The translations under genes were made by a program, and so were the position numbers. The notes below the pieces were generated by a model, which saw nothing but the letters and a program-made list of their open reading frames with translations, made no database searches and was not told where the DNA came from. Below, in pieces: positions 25,964 to 34,843 of a DNA stretch of 64,000 bases. Each line of letters begins with the position of its first letter. Position 1 is the first letter of the stretch. Source of the DNA: Micromonospora chokoriensis (GTDB lineage: Bacteria; Actinomycetota; Actinomycetes; Mycobacteriales; Micromonosporaceae). Location of the stretch: assembly GCF_900091505.1 (NCBI RefSeq), contig NZ_LT607409.1:6448001-6512000 (forward strand), given 5' to 3'.

Positions 25964-27196
25964 TCAGGCGGTCGGCGGGAGCAGCAGCGCCACCTGCTCG
26001 ACGTGCTGCGTCATCGGGAACAGGTCGAAGCCCCGCACCGCGGCCAACCGCCACCCCAGACCGGTGAAGGTGCGGACGTCCCGGGCGAAGGCCGCCGGGT
26101 CGCAGGCCACGTACGCGACGGCCCGGGGGCCGGCGGCGGCCAGCGCGCGCACCACTGGGGCGCCGGCGCCGGAGCGCGGCGGGTCGAGGACCACCACGTC
26201 AACCGGGCCGGTGATCCGTCGACGGGCCAGCGCGGTCTCCACCCGGGCCGACACGACCTCGACGCCGGGCAGGTCGGCGAGGTTCTCCCGGGCCGCGGCG
26301 ACGCCCTGCCCCGCCGCCTCGACCAGGGTCACCCGGCCGGTCGCACCGACCCGCTCGGCCAACCCGGCGGCGAACAGCCCCGCGCCGCCGTACAGGTCCC
26401 ACGCGATCTCGCCCGGCTGCGGGTCCAGCAGCTCCAGCACCGCGGCGGAGAGGGTGCTCGCCGCGGCCGGGTGCACCTGCCAGAACGCGGACGCGGGCAG
26501 CGTCCAGTCCCGCCCGGCGGCCACCTCGCGGACCTCCGTCGGCCCGCTCACCGGGATGGGCGTCCCCTCGCGGATCTCGGTGACCGTCACGTCCCCGCCG
26601 GTGCTGGCGACGGTCTCCACCGCGTCGGCGGCCGACCAGCGCTCGCTGAGGACCGGCAACCGCTGGATGTCCGGGTGGGCGATCCGGCAGCGGTCGATGG
26701 GCACCACCTCGTGCGAACGGTGCTTGAGCAGACCGGCCCGGTCCGCGGCGTCCACCGCGTAGCGGACCCGGGAGCGCCACCCGAGCAGCCCGCCGGGCAA
26801 CGCCCGCACCCGGACGTCGAGCCGGTCCAGCTCGACGTCGGTCAGCCCGCCGAGGCGGACCAGCTGTTCGCGCACCACGGCGGTCTTCCAGGCCAGTTGC
26901 GCGTCCGGGGCGACGTGTTGCAGGTCGCAGCCACCACAGGCACCCGGTTTCGCGTACGGGCAGGGCGGCTCGACCCGATCCGGTGAGGGGTCCAGCACCG
27001 TCACCGCGTCGGCCCGGACGAACCCGCGGTGCACCTCGGTCACCTCGGCGATCACCCGTTCGCCGGGCAGCGCGTGCCGGACGAAGACCACCTGCCCGTC
27101 CACCCGGGCCACGCAGTGCCCGCCGGGGGCGACCGCGTCGACGGTCAGCTCGACCCGCTCCGCCTCAACCAGTCCACGCTCGCTGGGCTCAGTCAC
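25964..27196 (-). CDS. TrmA/RumA-type class I SAM-dependent RNA (uracil-C5) methyltransferase
   Basis: The 410-residue protein has an N-terminal TRAM domain (about 10-68), a Cys cluster CPYAKPGACGGCDLQH (Cys79, 87, 90) typical of the iron-sulfur-containing RumA group, and a SAM-binding fold with DLYGGAGLFAAGLAER. The motif VVLDPPRSGAG, the catalytic-nucleophile loop YVACDPAAFARDV and the base-bearing ending FPMTQHVEQVALL are all present. The family makes 5-methyluridine in rRNA or tRNA; which RNA is modified here cannot be read from the sequence. It overlaps the permease gene by 8 nt. Confidence 0.9.
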   Translation of the reverse strand: MTEPSERGLVEAERVELTVDAVAPGGHCVARVDGQVVFVRHALPGERVIAEVTEVHRGFVRADAVTVLDPSPDRVEPPCPYAKPGACGGCDLQHVAPDAQLAWKTAVVREQLVRLGGLTDVELDRLDVRVRALPGGLLGWRSRVRYAVDAADRAGLLKHRSHEVVPIDRCRIAHPDIQRLPVLSERWSAADAVETVASTGGDVTVTEIREGTPIPVSGPTEVREVAAGRDWTLPASAFWQVHPAAASTLSAAVLELLDPQPGEIAWDLYGGAGLFAAGLAERVGATGRVTLVEAAGQGVAAARENLADLPGVEVVSARVETALARRRITGPVDVVVLDPPRSGAGAPVVRALAAAGPRAVAYVACDPAAFARDVRTFTGLGWRLAAVRGFDLFPMTQHVEQVALLLPPTA

Positions 27197-29285
27197 GGCC
27201 GCTGTCTCCCGTCCCGCCGCCCGCCGGGCCGCCCTGGCCGGGCGGGGCGGAGACCGGCGCCGCCGAGACCGGCGGCGGGTCCGCCACCGGCGGAACCGTG
27301 CCGCGTGGCCCGCGTGCCGGGGTCCGCGACAGCGTGGCGTCGAGCCGGTCCAGGTTCTTGCTCGCCGTCGACGCGAGCTGCCACGGCACGCTGACCACCA
27401 TCACCCCCGGCTCGAAGAGCAGTCGGCCCTTGAGGCGCAGGGCGCTCTGGTTGTGCAGCAGGTTCTCCCACCAACGGCCGACCACGTACTCCGGGATGAA
27501 GACGGTGACCACGTCCCGGGGTGACTGACGGCGGGTGGAGGCCACGAAGTCCAGGATCGGCCGGGTGATCTCCCGGTACGGCGAGTCGATCACGGTGAGC
27601 GGGATGGCCATCTGCCGCCGCTCCCAGTCGGCCTGCAGGTCCCGGGTGTCGTTCTCGTCCACATTCACGGTGACGGCGGTCAGCGTGTCCGGCCGGGTGG
27701 CCCGGGCGTAGGCGATCGCCCGCAGCGTCGGCTGGTGCAGCTTGCTGACCAGCACGATCGCGTGGTTGCGGGCGGGCAGCACGGCCCGGCCCTCGTCCGG
27801 CGGGGTCAGCTCGACGGCGATCCGGTCGTAGTGCCGGCGGATGGCGAGCATCAGCACGTAGATCACCGCCATGGCGGCGATCGCGATCCACGCGCCGAGC
27901 AGGAACTTCGTGATCAGGACGATCACCAGCACGGCGCCGGTCAGGCCGGCGCCGAAGGTGTTGATCGCCCGGGAGCGGTACATCCGGCGACGCGCCTCCG
28001 GGTCCCGCTCGGTACGCAGACGCCGGTTCCAGTGCCGGATCATGCCGGCCTGGGAGACGGTGAACGAGACGAACACCCCGACGATGTAGAGCTGGATCAG
28101 CTTCGTCACCTCGGCCTGGAAGCCGACGATCAGCACGATCGCGAAGAGGGCGAGGAAGCTGATGCCGTTGGAGAAGGCCAGCCGGTCGCCCCGGGTGTGG
28201 AACTGGCGGGGCAGGTAACGGTCCTGGGCGAGGATCGAGCCGAGCACCGGGAACCCGTTGAACGCGGTGTTCGCGGCCAGGAAGAGGATCAGGGCGGTCA
28301 TTCCGGCCACCACGTAGAGCAGGATCGAGCCGGAGCCGAAGACCGTCTCGCCGAGCTGGGTGGTGACCGTCTTCTGCACGTACCCGTCGGGGCCGGAGAT
28401 GATCTGCAGACCCGGGTCCTCGACGAACTGCAGGTGGGTCAGCCGGGCCAGCCAGATGATCCCGACCAGCATGCTCACCGAGATGGTGCCGAGCAGCAGC
28501 AGCGTGGTGGCGGCGTTGCGGCTCTTCGGCGCCTTGAACGCCGGCACTCCGTTGGAGATCGCCTCCACTCCGGTGAGTGCGGCGGCACCCGAGCTGAACG
28601 TCCGCAGCAGCAGGAAGACGAGCGCGAACCCGGTCACGCTGTGCTCGGCCTGGATCACCAGGTCGGCGCTCGGCGCGCGCAGCTCGTCGCCCAGCACGAA
28701 CACCCGGAACAGCCCGGTGAACAGCATCCCACCCATCACGATCACGAAGCCGTAGGTGGGGATGGCGAACGCTGTGCCCGACTCGCGCAGACCACGCAGG
28801 TTGACAGCGGTCAACAGCACCACCGCGCTCACCGCGATCAGGACCTTGTGGGTGGCCACGAACGGCACCACCGAGCCGAGGTTGGCCACCCCGGAGGAGA
28901 CCGACACCGCCACCGTGAGCACGTAGTCGACGAGCAGCGCGCTGGCCACCCCGACGCCGAACTTCGGACCCAGGTTGACGGTGGCCACCTCGTAGTCGCC
29001 GCCACCGGAGGGGTAGGCGTAGACGTTCTGCCGGTAGCTCGCCACCACGGTGAGCATCACCACGACCACCGCGAGGGCGATCCACGGTGAGAACACGTAC
29101 GCGGAGGCCCCGGCGATGGAGAGGGTCAGCAGGATCTCGTCCGGCGCGTACGCGACGCTGGACAGCGCGTCGGAGGCGAACACGGGCAGCGCGATGCGCT
29201 TCGGCAGGAGGGTGTGCTGCAGCCGGTCGGACCGGAACGGTCGACCGAGGAGAAGTCGCTTCACCAGCGAGGTGGGACTGGCCAC
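27189..29285 (-). CDS. APC-superfamily permease with cytoplasmic C-terminal domain
   Basis: The 698-residue membrane protein has about 12 helices (residues 30-500) and a soluble C-terminal domain of about 190 residues. Conserved APC features are SDALSSVAYAPDEIL, YPSGGGDYEVATVNLG and AALTGVEAISNGVPAF. The long tail includes a USP-like alpha/beta part (NHAIVLVSKLHQPTLRAI) and ends in a Pro-rich stretch. I place the start at the GTG at 29285, with TACTCT 8 nt upstream, rather than the ORF limit at 29336. It is divergent from two TrkA/RCK genes, the arrangement seen near ceoB/ceoC in mycobacteria, so a role in cation or potassium uptake is plausible but unproven. Confidence 0.87.
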   Translation of the reverse strand: MASPTSLVKRLLLGRPFRSDRLQHTLLPKRIALPVFASDALSSVAYAPDEILLTLSIAGASAYVFSPWIALAVVVVMLTVVASYRQNVYAYPSGGGDYEVATVNLGPKFGVGVASALLVDYVLTVAVSVSSGVANLGSVVPFVATHKVLIAVSAVVLLTAVNLRGLRESGTAFAIPTYGFVIVMGGMLFTGLFRVFVLGDELRAPSADLVIQAEHSVTGFALVFLLLRTFSSGAAALTGVEAISNGVPAFKAPKSRNAATTLLLLGTISVSMLVGIIWLARLTHLQFVEDPGLQIISGPDGYVQKTVTTQLGETVFGSGSILLYVVAGMTALILFLAANTAFNGFPVLGSILAQDRYLPRQFHTRGDRLAFSNGISFLALFAIVLIVGFQAEVTKLIQLYIVGVFVSFTVSQAGMIRHWNRRLRTERDPEARRRMYRSRAINTFGAGLTGAVLVIVLITKFLLGAWIAIAAMAVIYVLMLAIRRHYDRIAVELTPPDEGRAVLPARNHAIVLVSKLHQPTLRAIAYARATRPDTLTAVTVNVDENDTRDLQADWERRQMAIPLTVIDSPYREITRPILDFVASTRRQSPRDVVTVFIPEYVVGRWWENLLHNQSALRLKGRLLFEPGVMVVSVPWQLASTASKNLDRLDATLSRTPARGPRGTVPPVADPPPVSAAPVSAPPGQGGPAGGGTGDSGRD

Positions 29286-29449
29286 GAACGCCAAGAGTAC
29301 GACCACCACGGCGGGAACGCGGGGGTGGGCGATCACCGCTGCCCGCGACGACGGGGTACGGTCGGTCCCCGCTCCCCACCGGAACGTGGCAGGCTCGCAC
29401 TCGGAAGGCCACCGGCAGCGGGGGCGGTACGCACCTTGGGAGGGACAGC

Positions 29450-30115
29450 GTGCACGTCGTGATCATGGGATGTGGCCGGGTCGGGTCGACCCTCGCCCAC
29501 AGCCTGGAGTCCCGAGGGCACTCGGTGGCGGTGATCGACCAGGACGCCGACGCCTTCCGCCGGCTCGGCCCCGACTTCGCCGGGATCACGGTGACCGGGG
29601 CGGGCTTCGACGGCGAGGTGCTCCGACAGGCCGGCATCGAGCGCGCGGACGCCTTCGCGGCCGTGTCCAGCGGCGACAACTCCAACATCATCTCGGCCCG
29701 GTTGGCGCGCGAGACGTTCGGCGTCTCCCGGGTCGCCGCGCGCATCTACGACCAGCGCCGGGCGCAGGTCTACGAGCGGCTGGGCATCCCCACCGTCGCG
29801 ACAGTGCGCTGGACGGCCGACCGGATGCTGCGGCACCTGGTGCCGGAGGGCAACGTCGAGATCTTCCGGGACCCCACCAGCACCGTGTCGATCGTCGAGG
29901 TGCCGGTGCACAAGGACTGGATCGGCCGGTCGGTGCGCACCCTGGAAGACGCGGCCGGTGCCCGGGTGGCCTACCTGATCCGCTTCGGCATCGGCACGCT
30001 GCCCACCGGCTCCACCGTCGTGCAGGAGGGCGACCAGGTGTTCATGCTGGTCAGCGATGACATCGTGGCGACGGTCACGTCGGTGGCGGCGGCGCCGCCG
30101 GAAGGGGGGCACTGA
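29450..30115 (+). CDS. TrkA-type RCK potassium-uptake regulatory protein (first of pair)
   Basis: The 221-residue cytosolic protein has an RCK_N Rossmann domain opening HVVIMGCGRVGSTLAHSLES (GxGxxG) with acidic VIDQDADAF, and an RCK_C domain after about residue 140. Such proteins bind NAD(H) or nucleotides and gate Trk/Ktr potassium transporters. The GTG at 29450 has GGGAGGGA 6 nt upstream. The second TrkA gene follows after 3 nt, so both are one operon. The equivalent pair in mycobacteria is CeoB/CeoC. No TrkH-type channel lies in the window; the divergent APC permease is the only membrane partner nearby. Confidence 0.92.
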   Translation: MHVVIMGCGRVGSTLAHSLESRGHSVAVIDQDADAFRRLGPDFAGITVTGAGFDGEVLRQAGIERADAFAAVSSGDNSNIISARLARETFGVSRVAARIYDQRRAQVYERLGIPTVATVRWTADRMLRHLVPEGNVEIFRDPTSTVSIVEVPVHKDWIGRSVRTLEDAAGARVAYLIRFGIGTLPTGSTVVQEGDQVFMLVSDDIVATVTSVAAAPPEGGH

Positions 30116-30118
30116 GCC

Positions 30119-30808
30119 ATGCGGGTCGCCATCGCGGGCGCGGGCAACGTGGGCCGCTCGATCGCCCAGGAGCTGATCGACAACGGCCACCAGGTGATGC
30201 TGATCGAACGCCAACCCAAGATGCTGCGCCCGGACCGGGTGCCGGCCGCCGAGTGGGTCCTCGCCGACGCGTGCGAGGTGGCGAGCCTGGAAGAGGCCAA
30301 CGTCGCCGGCTGCGACGTGGTGGTCGCGGCGACCGGCGACGACAAGACCAACCTGGTGTTGTCGTTGTTGGCCAAGACCGAGTTCGCGGTGCCCCGCGTG
30401 GTCGCCCGGGTCAACCGGGCCGAGAACGAGTGGCTGTTCACCGAGCAGTGGGGCGTCGACGTCGCGGTGAGCAAGCCACGGGTGATGGCCGCGCTGGTCG
30501 AGGAGGCGGTGACCGTCGGCGACCTGGTCCGGCTGATGACCTTCCGGCAGGGTGAGGCCAACCTGGTCGAGATCACCCTGCCGCCGACCGCGCCGTACGT
30601 CGGTCAGCCCATCCACGCCGTGCCACTGCCCCGCGACGCCGCCCTGGTGGCGATCCTGCGCGGCAAGCGGGTCCTGGTGCCCAGCCCGGACGACCCGATC
30701 GAGGCCGGCGACGAACTGATCTTCGTCTGCACCGCCGAGGTGGAGGACCAGGTCCGCGTGGTGATCCTCGGGCCGGACAGCGTCGAACGGACCCGCAGCT
30801 CCCGCTGA
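30119..30808 (+). CDS. TrkA-type RCK potassium-uptake regulatory protein (second of pair)
   Basis: The 229-residue protein begins MRVAIAGAGNVGRSIAQELI, a Rossmann GxGxxG, with acidic LIERQPKM. NVAGCDVVVAATGDDKTNL and ARVNRAENEWLF follow, and then an RCK_C domain with ALVAILRGKRVLVPSPDDPI. It starts 3 nt after its paralogue with a GGAAGGGGGG ribosome-binding site upstream. The two probably form a heteromeric gating ring. Confidence 0.92.
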   Translation: MRVAIAGAGNVGRSIAQELIDNGHQVMLIERQPKMLRPDRVPAAEWVLADACEVASLEEANVAGCDVVVAATGDDKTNLVLSLLAKTEFAVPRVVARVNRAENEWLFTEQWGVDVAVSKPRVMAALVEEAVTVGDLVRLMTFRQGEANLVEITLPPTAPYVGQPIHAVPLPRDAALVAILRGKRVLVPSPDDPIEAGDELIFVCTAEVEDQVRVVILGPDSVERTRSSR

Positions 30809-30839
30809 CCCGACAGGCAGCCGCCCCCGGCCGCCCCGC

Positions 30840-31523
30840 TCAGGTGCCGGGCACCGGGGTCGGCGGCGCCTCCCGGGTGACCCGACGCACCGTCCAGACC
30901 GTGATCAGCAGCAACAACGCGTACGGCGGGTAGCCCAGCACCAGCCGGGCCACTCCCAGCGCGGTGTCCTGGTGGGCCAGGTAGAGGCCGGCCTGCACGC
31001 CCACCTTGGCCAGCCAGACCACGCCCCACAGCACAGTGAGCTGGGTGAAGGTGCGCACCAGCTTCGGGTCGTCCCGCCACTCCGAGCGGCCCTTCGCGAC
31101 CAGCACCGACCAGATCCAACCGACCAGAGGCTGCCGGATCACCGCCGAGATCAACAGGGCGACGCCGTACCCGATGCCGTACAGGATGCCGGGGAGGTAG
31201 AAGTCACGCTCGTCGCCGGTGCGCCAGGCGATGGCCGCGCCGATGCCGACGCCGAACAGGCCGTTGACGGCGTGCCGGATCGGTCGCCGCTGGGCCAGCC
31301 GCACCCCGGCGATGAGCACCGCGACGGAGACCGAGGCGATCACCGCCGGCCGCAGCTCGCCGATGATGTTGGCGAGGACGAAGACCACCACCGGGATGCT
31401 CGACTCGACCAGGCCCCGCCACCCGCCGAGCTGGTCGGCCATCTGCTCGGCGATCGTCGGCAGCGGCTCCTCGCCCTGCGGGTCGATCTCCGGCTGGGCC
31501 GCTCGGTCCTGTCCGGTGGTCAT
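30840..31523 (-). CDS. DUF3159 membrane protein
   Basis: The 227-residue protein has a charged N-terminus (about 1-35) and 5-6 hydrophobic helices. It includes GWRGLVESSIPVVVFVLANI and RQPLVGWIWSVLVAKGRSEW, characteristic of actinobacterial DUF3159. Function is unknown. GGAAGG is 8 nt upstream of the ATG. It is convergent with the TrkA pair (31-nt gap) and sits in the conserved run DUF3159, OB-fold, DUF3710, dut. Confidence 0.87.
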   Translation of the reverse strand: MTTGQDRAAQPEIDPQGEEPLPTIAEQMADQLGGWRGLVESSIPVVVFVLANIIGELRPAVIASVSVAVLIAGVRLAQRRPIRHAVNGLFGVGIGAAIAWRTGDERDFYLPGILYGIGYGVALLISAVIRQPLVGWIWSVLVAKGRSEWRDDPKLVRTFTQLTVLWGVVWLAKVGVQAGLYLAHQDTALGVARLVLGYPPYALLLLITVWTVRRVTREAPPTPVPGT

Positions 31524-31548
31524 CGCTGGCCTTCCGTCCGCAGTGCCG

Positions 31549-31926
31549 TCACTTGGGCGAGTCCAGCTCGTAGTAGGGGTTGTAGATGACCTTGCGGTCG
31601 TCCCGCACCGCCACCCGACCCCGGGCGGTCAGGTGCCGACCCGGCTCGATCCCGGCGATGTGCCGTCGACCCAACCAGACCAGGGTCACCACGTCGCTGC
31701 CGTCGTACAGGTCGGCTTCGAGCGTCGGCAGGTTGGTGCGCGGCGTGTAGACCACGGTGCGCAGCCGACCGGCGACGGACACCAACTGACCCCGGGAGCA
31801 CATCTGGGCCGGGATACCGCCGCACTGGGCGCTCTCCCGACGCAGCTCCTGCGCGTCGATCTCGGCCTCGCTGGCGGTGAACCGTTGCAGAAGTCGCCGC
31901 AGCGACACCCTGCCCTCGTCGGTCAT
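31549..31926 (-). CDS. OB-fold nucleic-acid-binding domain protein
   Basis: The 125-residue protein has a helical N-terminal third and an OB-type five-stranded barrel in residues 50-120 (GQLVSVAGRLRTVVYTP, DVVTLVWLGRRHIAGIEPG, LTARGRVAV). That layout matches a conserved actinobacterial gene placed between DUF3159 and DUF3710. GGAGG lies 2 nt before one ATG (31929) and 5 nt before the next (31926); the second is the better start. Ligand not shown; a role on single-stranded nucleic acid is a family-level guess. Confidence 0.85.
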   Translation of the reverse strand: MTDEGRVSLRRLLQRFTASEAEIDAQELRRESAQCGGIPAQMCSRGQLVSVAGRLRTVVYTPRTNLPTLEADLYDGSDVVTLVWLGRRHIAGIEPGRHLTARGRVAVRDDRKVIYNPYYELDSPK

Positions 31927-32043
31927 CATGACCTCCGCGTCACCCTCTCCACGCTCGCCGTCCCCGGCCGGCACCGGCGGCGCCGGAACCGTGCCGCCAG
32001 CGTACGCCGACGAGGCCGGTTCCGGCGGGCCGGTGGGCGCGGG

Positions 32044-32694
32044 TCAGACCTGGCGCGGCTCGCCGGCGGCGTCGGCGGCCTGGTCGGCGACCTCCCGGGG
32101 CAGGCGCAGCGGCAGCGGCTCGCGGACCGGCTTCGCCTCCTGGCCACGGTCCACCACCAGGCCGTCGAGGCACTCCACGAGCGGCCCCGCCAGGGTCGGG
32201 TCGGTGGCCACCGGGCCCTGGAACACGCCGCGGACCATCCAGCGCGGCCCGTCGATGCCGACGAAGCGCAGGTTCGTCGGGCCGTCCGGGGTACGCACCT
32301 GCGCGTGCAGCTCCGCGCCGTACTCGCCGTCGACCTCCTGCGCGCTCGCGCCGTCGCGCAGCAGCGACTGCCGGATCTCCTCGCGCACCTCGTCCCAGAT
32401 GCCCTCGGACCGGGGAGCGGCGAAGACACCCAGTTGCAGCGCGTTGTCGCCGTGCACCAGCACGACCTGCTGGATCACACCCTGCGGGTCGGCCTGCACC
32501 CGCACCTCGACGTCGGCGATCGCCGGGATGTGCAGGCTGCCCAGGTCGAGCCGCTGCACATCGTCGTAGCTCTCGGAGATGTCGTACGGGCCGCGCTCCA
32601 ACGACGGCGTCGCGTCGCCCTGGTCCGGGACCGGGGTGGCCCGCTCGTCACGGGTCTGCCGCTCGGCATCGGCCCGCTTTCGGGAGAAGATCAC
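32044..32694 (-). CDS. DUF3710 domain-containing protein
   Basis: The 216-residue soluble protein has a charged N-terminus VIFSRKRADAERQTRDE and the DUF3710 core, including GPYDISESYDDVQRLDLGSL, LQLGVFAAPRSEGIWDEVR and GPRWMVRGVFQGPVA. Function is unknown; the gene is highly conserved next to dut in actinobacteria. The GTG at 32694 follows GGAGGG with about 8 nt spacing; a much longer frame upstream would run through dut and is rejected. It is 25 nt downstream of dut, so probably in the same operon. Confidence 0.88.
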   Translation of the reverse strand: MIFSRKRADAERQTRDERATPVPDQGDATPSLERGPYDISESYDDVQRLDLGSLHIPAIADVEVRVQADPQGVIQQVVLVHGDNALQLGVFAAPRSEGIWDEVREEIRQSLLRDGASAQEVDGEYGAELHAQVRTPDGPTNLRFVGIDGPRWMVRGVFQGPVATDPTLAGPLVECLDGLVVDRGQEAKPVREPLPLRLPREVADQAADAAGEPRQV

Positions 32695-32719
32695 TGCGCC
32701 CACCCTCCGCTGTTCACAC

Positions 32720-33256
32720 TCACCCTGCCATCTCTTCCGTCTGCCCGCGGCCCTGCTCGTCCGGCCGCCGCCCGGCCCGGTCCCGGCCCGTCGGCGACGG
32801 CACCAGCCCGGCGTGCCCGCCGGTGGAACCGTGCCCGCCGGTGCCACGCCGGGACGCCGGCAGCTCGACCACCGGCTCGAACCGCGCCCGCGCGACCTGC
32901 TGGACCACGAGCTGTGCGATCCGGTCGCCGCGGGAGATCTTCGCCGGCACATCCCGATCATGGTTGATCAGGTTGACCATGATCTCACCCCGGTAGCCGG
33001 CGTCGACCGTACCGGGCGCGTTGAGCACCGTCACGCCGAGCCTGGCCGCCAAACCGGAACGGGGATGGACCAGACCCACGTACCCCTCCGGCAACGCGAT
33101 GGCCACACCGGTGGGCACCAGGGCGCGGCCGCCGGGTGGCAGCTCCACGTCCGCGGCCGCCACCAGGTCGGCCCCGGCGTCGCCGGGATAGGCGTACGTG
33201 GGCAGCGGCAGCTCGGAGTCGAGCAGCTGCACGGGCACGGGTACGACGTCGGTCAC
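32720..33256 (-). CDS. dut: dUTP diphosphatase
   Basis: The 178-residue trimeric-type dUTPase hydrolyses dUTP to dUMP and pyrophosphate. Motifs in order: YPGDAGADLVAAADVELPPG (motif 1), HPRSGLAARLGVTVLNAPGTV (split here as HPRSGLAARLG and VTVLNAPGTV, motifs 2-3), GYRGEIMVNLINHD and RGDRIAQLVVQ (motif 4), and the C-terminal RGTGGHGSTGG (motif 5, the ATP/dUTP-capping arm). About 25 extra residues follow motif 5 and look unstructured. The GTG start at 33256 has AGAGGGGA upstream. Confidence 0.96.
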   Translation of the reverse strand: MTDVVPVPVQLLDSELPLPTYAYPGDAGADLVAAADVELPPGGRALVPTGVAIALPEGYVGLVHPRSGLAARLGVTVLNAPGTVDAGYRGEIMVNLINHDRDVPAKISRGDRIAQLVVQQVARARFEPVVELPASRRGTGGHGSTGGHAGLVPSPTGRDRAGRRPDEQGRGQTEEMAG

Positions 33257-33346
33257 TGGTCCCCTCTTCCATCCGGTTCGCGGGGTGACCCTGCCATCCT
33301 GCCGGTTCGCCCGGCCGCCGTGCGCCGTACCCTCGCAGGAGTGAGC

Positions 33347-33871
33347 ATGTCGCCCTCTCCGTCCGCCGATCAGCCGCCGGTCGACGCCCGCACGGCGTAC
33401 ACCGAACGGCTGGACCTGCCCTGGTGGCTGTGGCTGGCTGGGCTGGTCGCCGCCGCGCTGTTGGCCGTCGAGATCTGGATGGGCGCCCCCGGCGTCCGCT
33501 CCTGGCTACCGTTCGCCGTGCTGCTGCCACTCGCCGCGCTCGGGTTGTGGTGGCTGGGCCGGATCCGGGTCGGTGTGGTCGGCTCCGAGCTGCGGGTGGA
33601 CGACGCACGCCTGCCGGTCCGCTTCGTGGCCGACGTGGTGCCGCTGGACGTGGCCGGCCGCCGTGAGGTGCTCGGGGTCGGCGCGGACCCGCTCGCGTTC
33701 GTGGTGCAGCGCCCGTGGATCGGCGGGGCCGTGCAGGTGGTGCTCGACGACCCGGCCGACCCGACCCCGTTCTGGGTGGTGAGCACGCGGCACCCCGTCG
33801 AGTTGGCCGAGGCCGTGCTGGCCGCACGGGACGCGCCGGCGTTCTCCGGCCCCGCCGACGGGCAGGGCTGA
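33347..33871 (+). CDS. DUF3093 membrane protein
   Basis: The 174-residue protein has two transmembrane helices (about 25-45 and 50-68) and a soluble domain. It starts in the family style with YTERLDLPWWLWLAGLVAA, and the soluble part contains PLDVAGRREVLGVGADPLAF and PTPFWVVSTRHPVEL. These match DUF3093, a conserved actinobacterial gene divergent from dut. AGGAG at 33337-33341 is 5 nt from the ATG at 33347, which is preferred over the GTG at 33341. Function unknown. Confidence 0.87.
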   Translation: MSPSPSADQPPVDARTAYTERLDLPWWLWLAGLVAAALLAVEIWMGAPGVRSWLPFAVLLPLAALGLWWLGRIRVGVVGSELRVDDARLPVRFVADVVPLDVAGRREVLGVGADPLAFVVQRPWIGGAVQVVLDDPADPTPFWVVSTRHPVELAEAVLAARDAPAFSGPADGQG

Positions 33872-33878
33872 CCCCCGC

Positions 33879-34727
33879 TCAGGTGCCCGTCGGTGGGCCC
33901 GGCAGGGCGGTCGGTGGCGCGGGCCGGGCGATGCCCCGCCGCCGCAGGTCCACCTGAAGCTGCTCGGCCATCTGCTGGGTGGCCCGCCGGTTGAGGAAAC
34001 TGGCCACCGCCGCGCCGGTCAGGAACGGCCCGAGTGTGGTGAGGTTACGACCGAACCGCCGCAGCAGCATCTCCCGCAGCTCCTTGCGCGCCGCGGTGCC
34101 GAGCACCGCGCCCACTCCGACGCCGGGCACCATCGGGTTGACCCCCCGCTGGGTGGCCCAGGAGTGCACCAGGGCGACCGCCCGCTGGCCACCGGCGGCC
34201 GGCAGCGCGACCCCGTGGATCTCGTGCAGCTCGCCGACCAGTTTCAGCTCCACCGCCACCACGGCGACGGTCTCGGCGGCGAGCAGCACCGGCGCGGAGA
34301 GCAGGGTCGGTGCGACAGTCCACTCGACGGCCGCGACTCCCCCTCCGGCCGCGCCGATCGCGGCGGTGGTCCGGGACGCGTTACGGACGAGCCGGTCGGC
34401 CAGGGCCGCGTCGTCCAGACCGGGAAAGTGCCGACGCAGGGTGTCGAGGTCGCGTACCGGGACGTGCGGGGCGATCTCGGCGACGGTGTCGACCATCCAG
34501 CGCACGGCGGCACGTGGCTTGAACAGGTCGGAGATGCCCCGCGCGCGGGCCTGCCCGACCATCCGGGTCAGCAGTTGACGGCGTCGGGCCGGCGCGATGT
34601 CGTCCGCGGTCAACGCCGCGACGGTGGCACCGAGGTCGTCCGCGCCGCCGGCACCGGGGTCGCCCGCGCCACCCGCGGCAGCGGGGTCGCCCGCGCCGCC
34701 GTCGGTGGTGCCGCCTCGATCGCTCAT
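33879..34727 (-). CDS. Conserved hypothetical membrane-associated protein (282 aa)
   Basis: The N-terminal 35 residues are Gly/Ala/Asp-rich and low complexity. A soluble region and several hydrophobic segments follow (around 125-165 and 190-215, and GPFLTGAAVASFLNRRATQQM near 245). The last 40 residues are Pro/Arg-rich. I do not recognise a family name. It has no signal peptide. It is convergent with the DUF3093 gene, 7 nt apart, and lies 116 nt downstream of the DUF4193 gene. No catalytic motif is visible. Confidence 0.75.
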   Translation of the reverse strand: MSDRGGTTDGGAGDPAAAGGAGDPGAGGADDLGATVAALTADDIAPARRRQLLTRMVGQARARGISDLFKPRAAVRWMVDTVAEIAPHVPVRDLDTLRRHFPGLDDAALADRLVRNASRTTAAIGAAGGGVAAVEWTVAPTLLSAPVLLAAETVAVVAVELKLVGELHEIHGVALPAAGGQRAVALVHSWATQRGVNPMVPGVGVGAVLGTAARKELREMLLRRFGRNLTTLGPFLTGAAVASFLNRRATQQMAEQLQVDLRRRGIARPAPPTALPGPPTGT

Positions 34728-34843
34728 CGGACCTCCCGGTGCTGTGGCTACCCGTTACGAGTCAAGCAGGTACCCACCGGTGGCGCATGCCTACACCGCC
34801 AGCGGCGGCCCCGTTCAGGAGGCCGCCGCCGATGTCGTGATCG

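Noticed and set aside
27193..29745. Minus-strand 850-codon frame alongside the APC permease
   Set aside because: Same strand but shifted frame; the permease frame has clear membrane helices and APC motifs while this one is Arg/Gly/Pro-rich without any.
32956..32984. Palindrome GATCATGGT ... ACCATGATC inside dut
   Set aside because: It resembles the dispersed GATCATG elements, but the bases encode conserved residues of dUTPase (IMVNLINHD), so coding constraint explains it.
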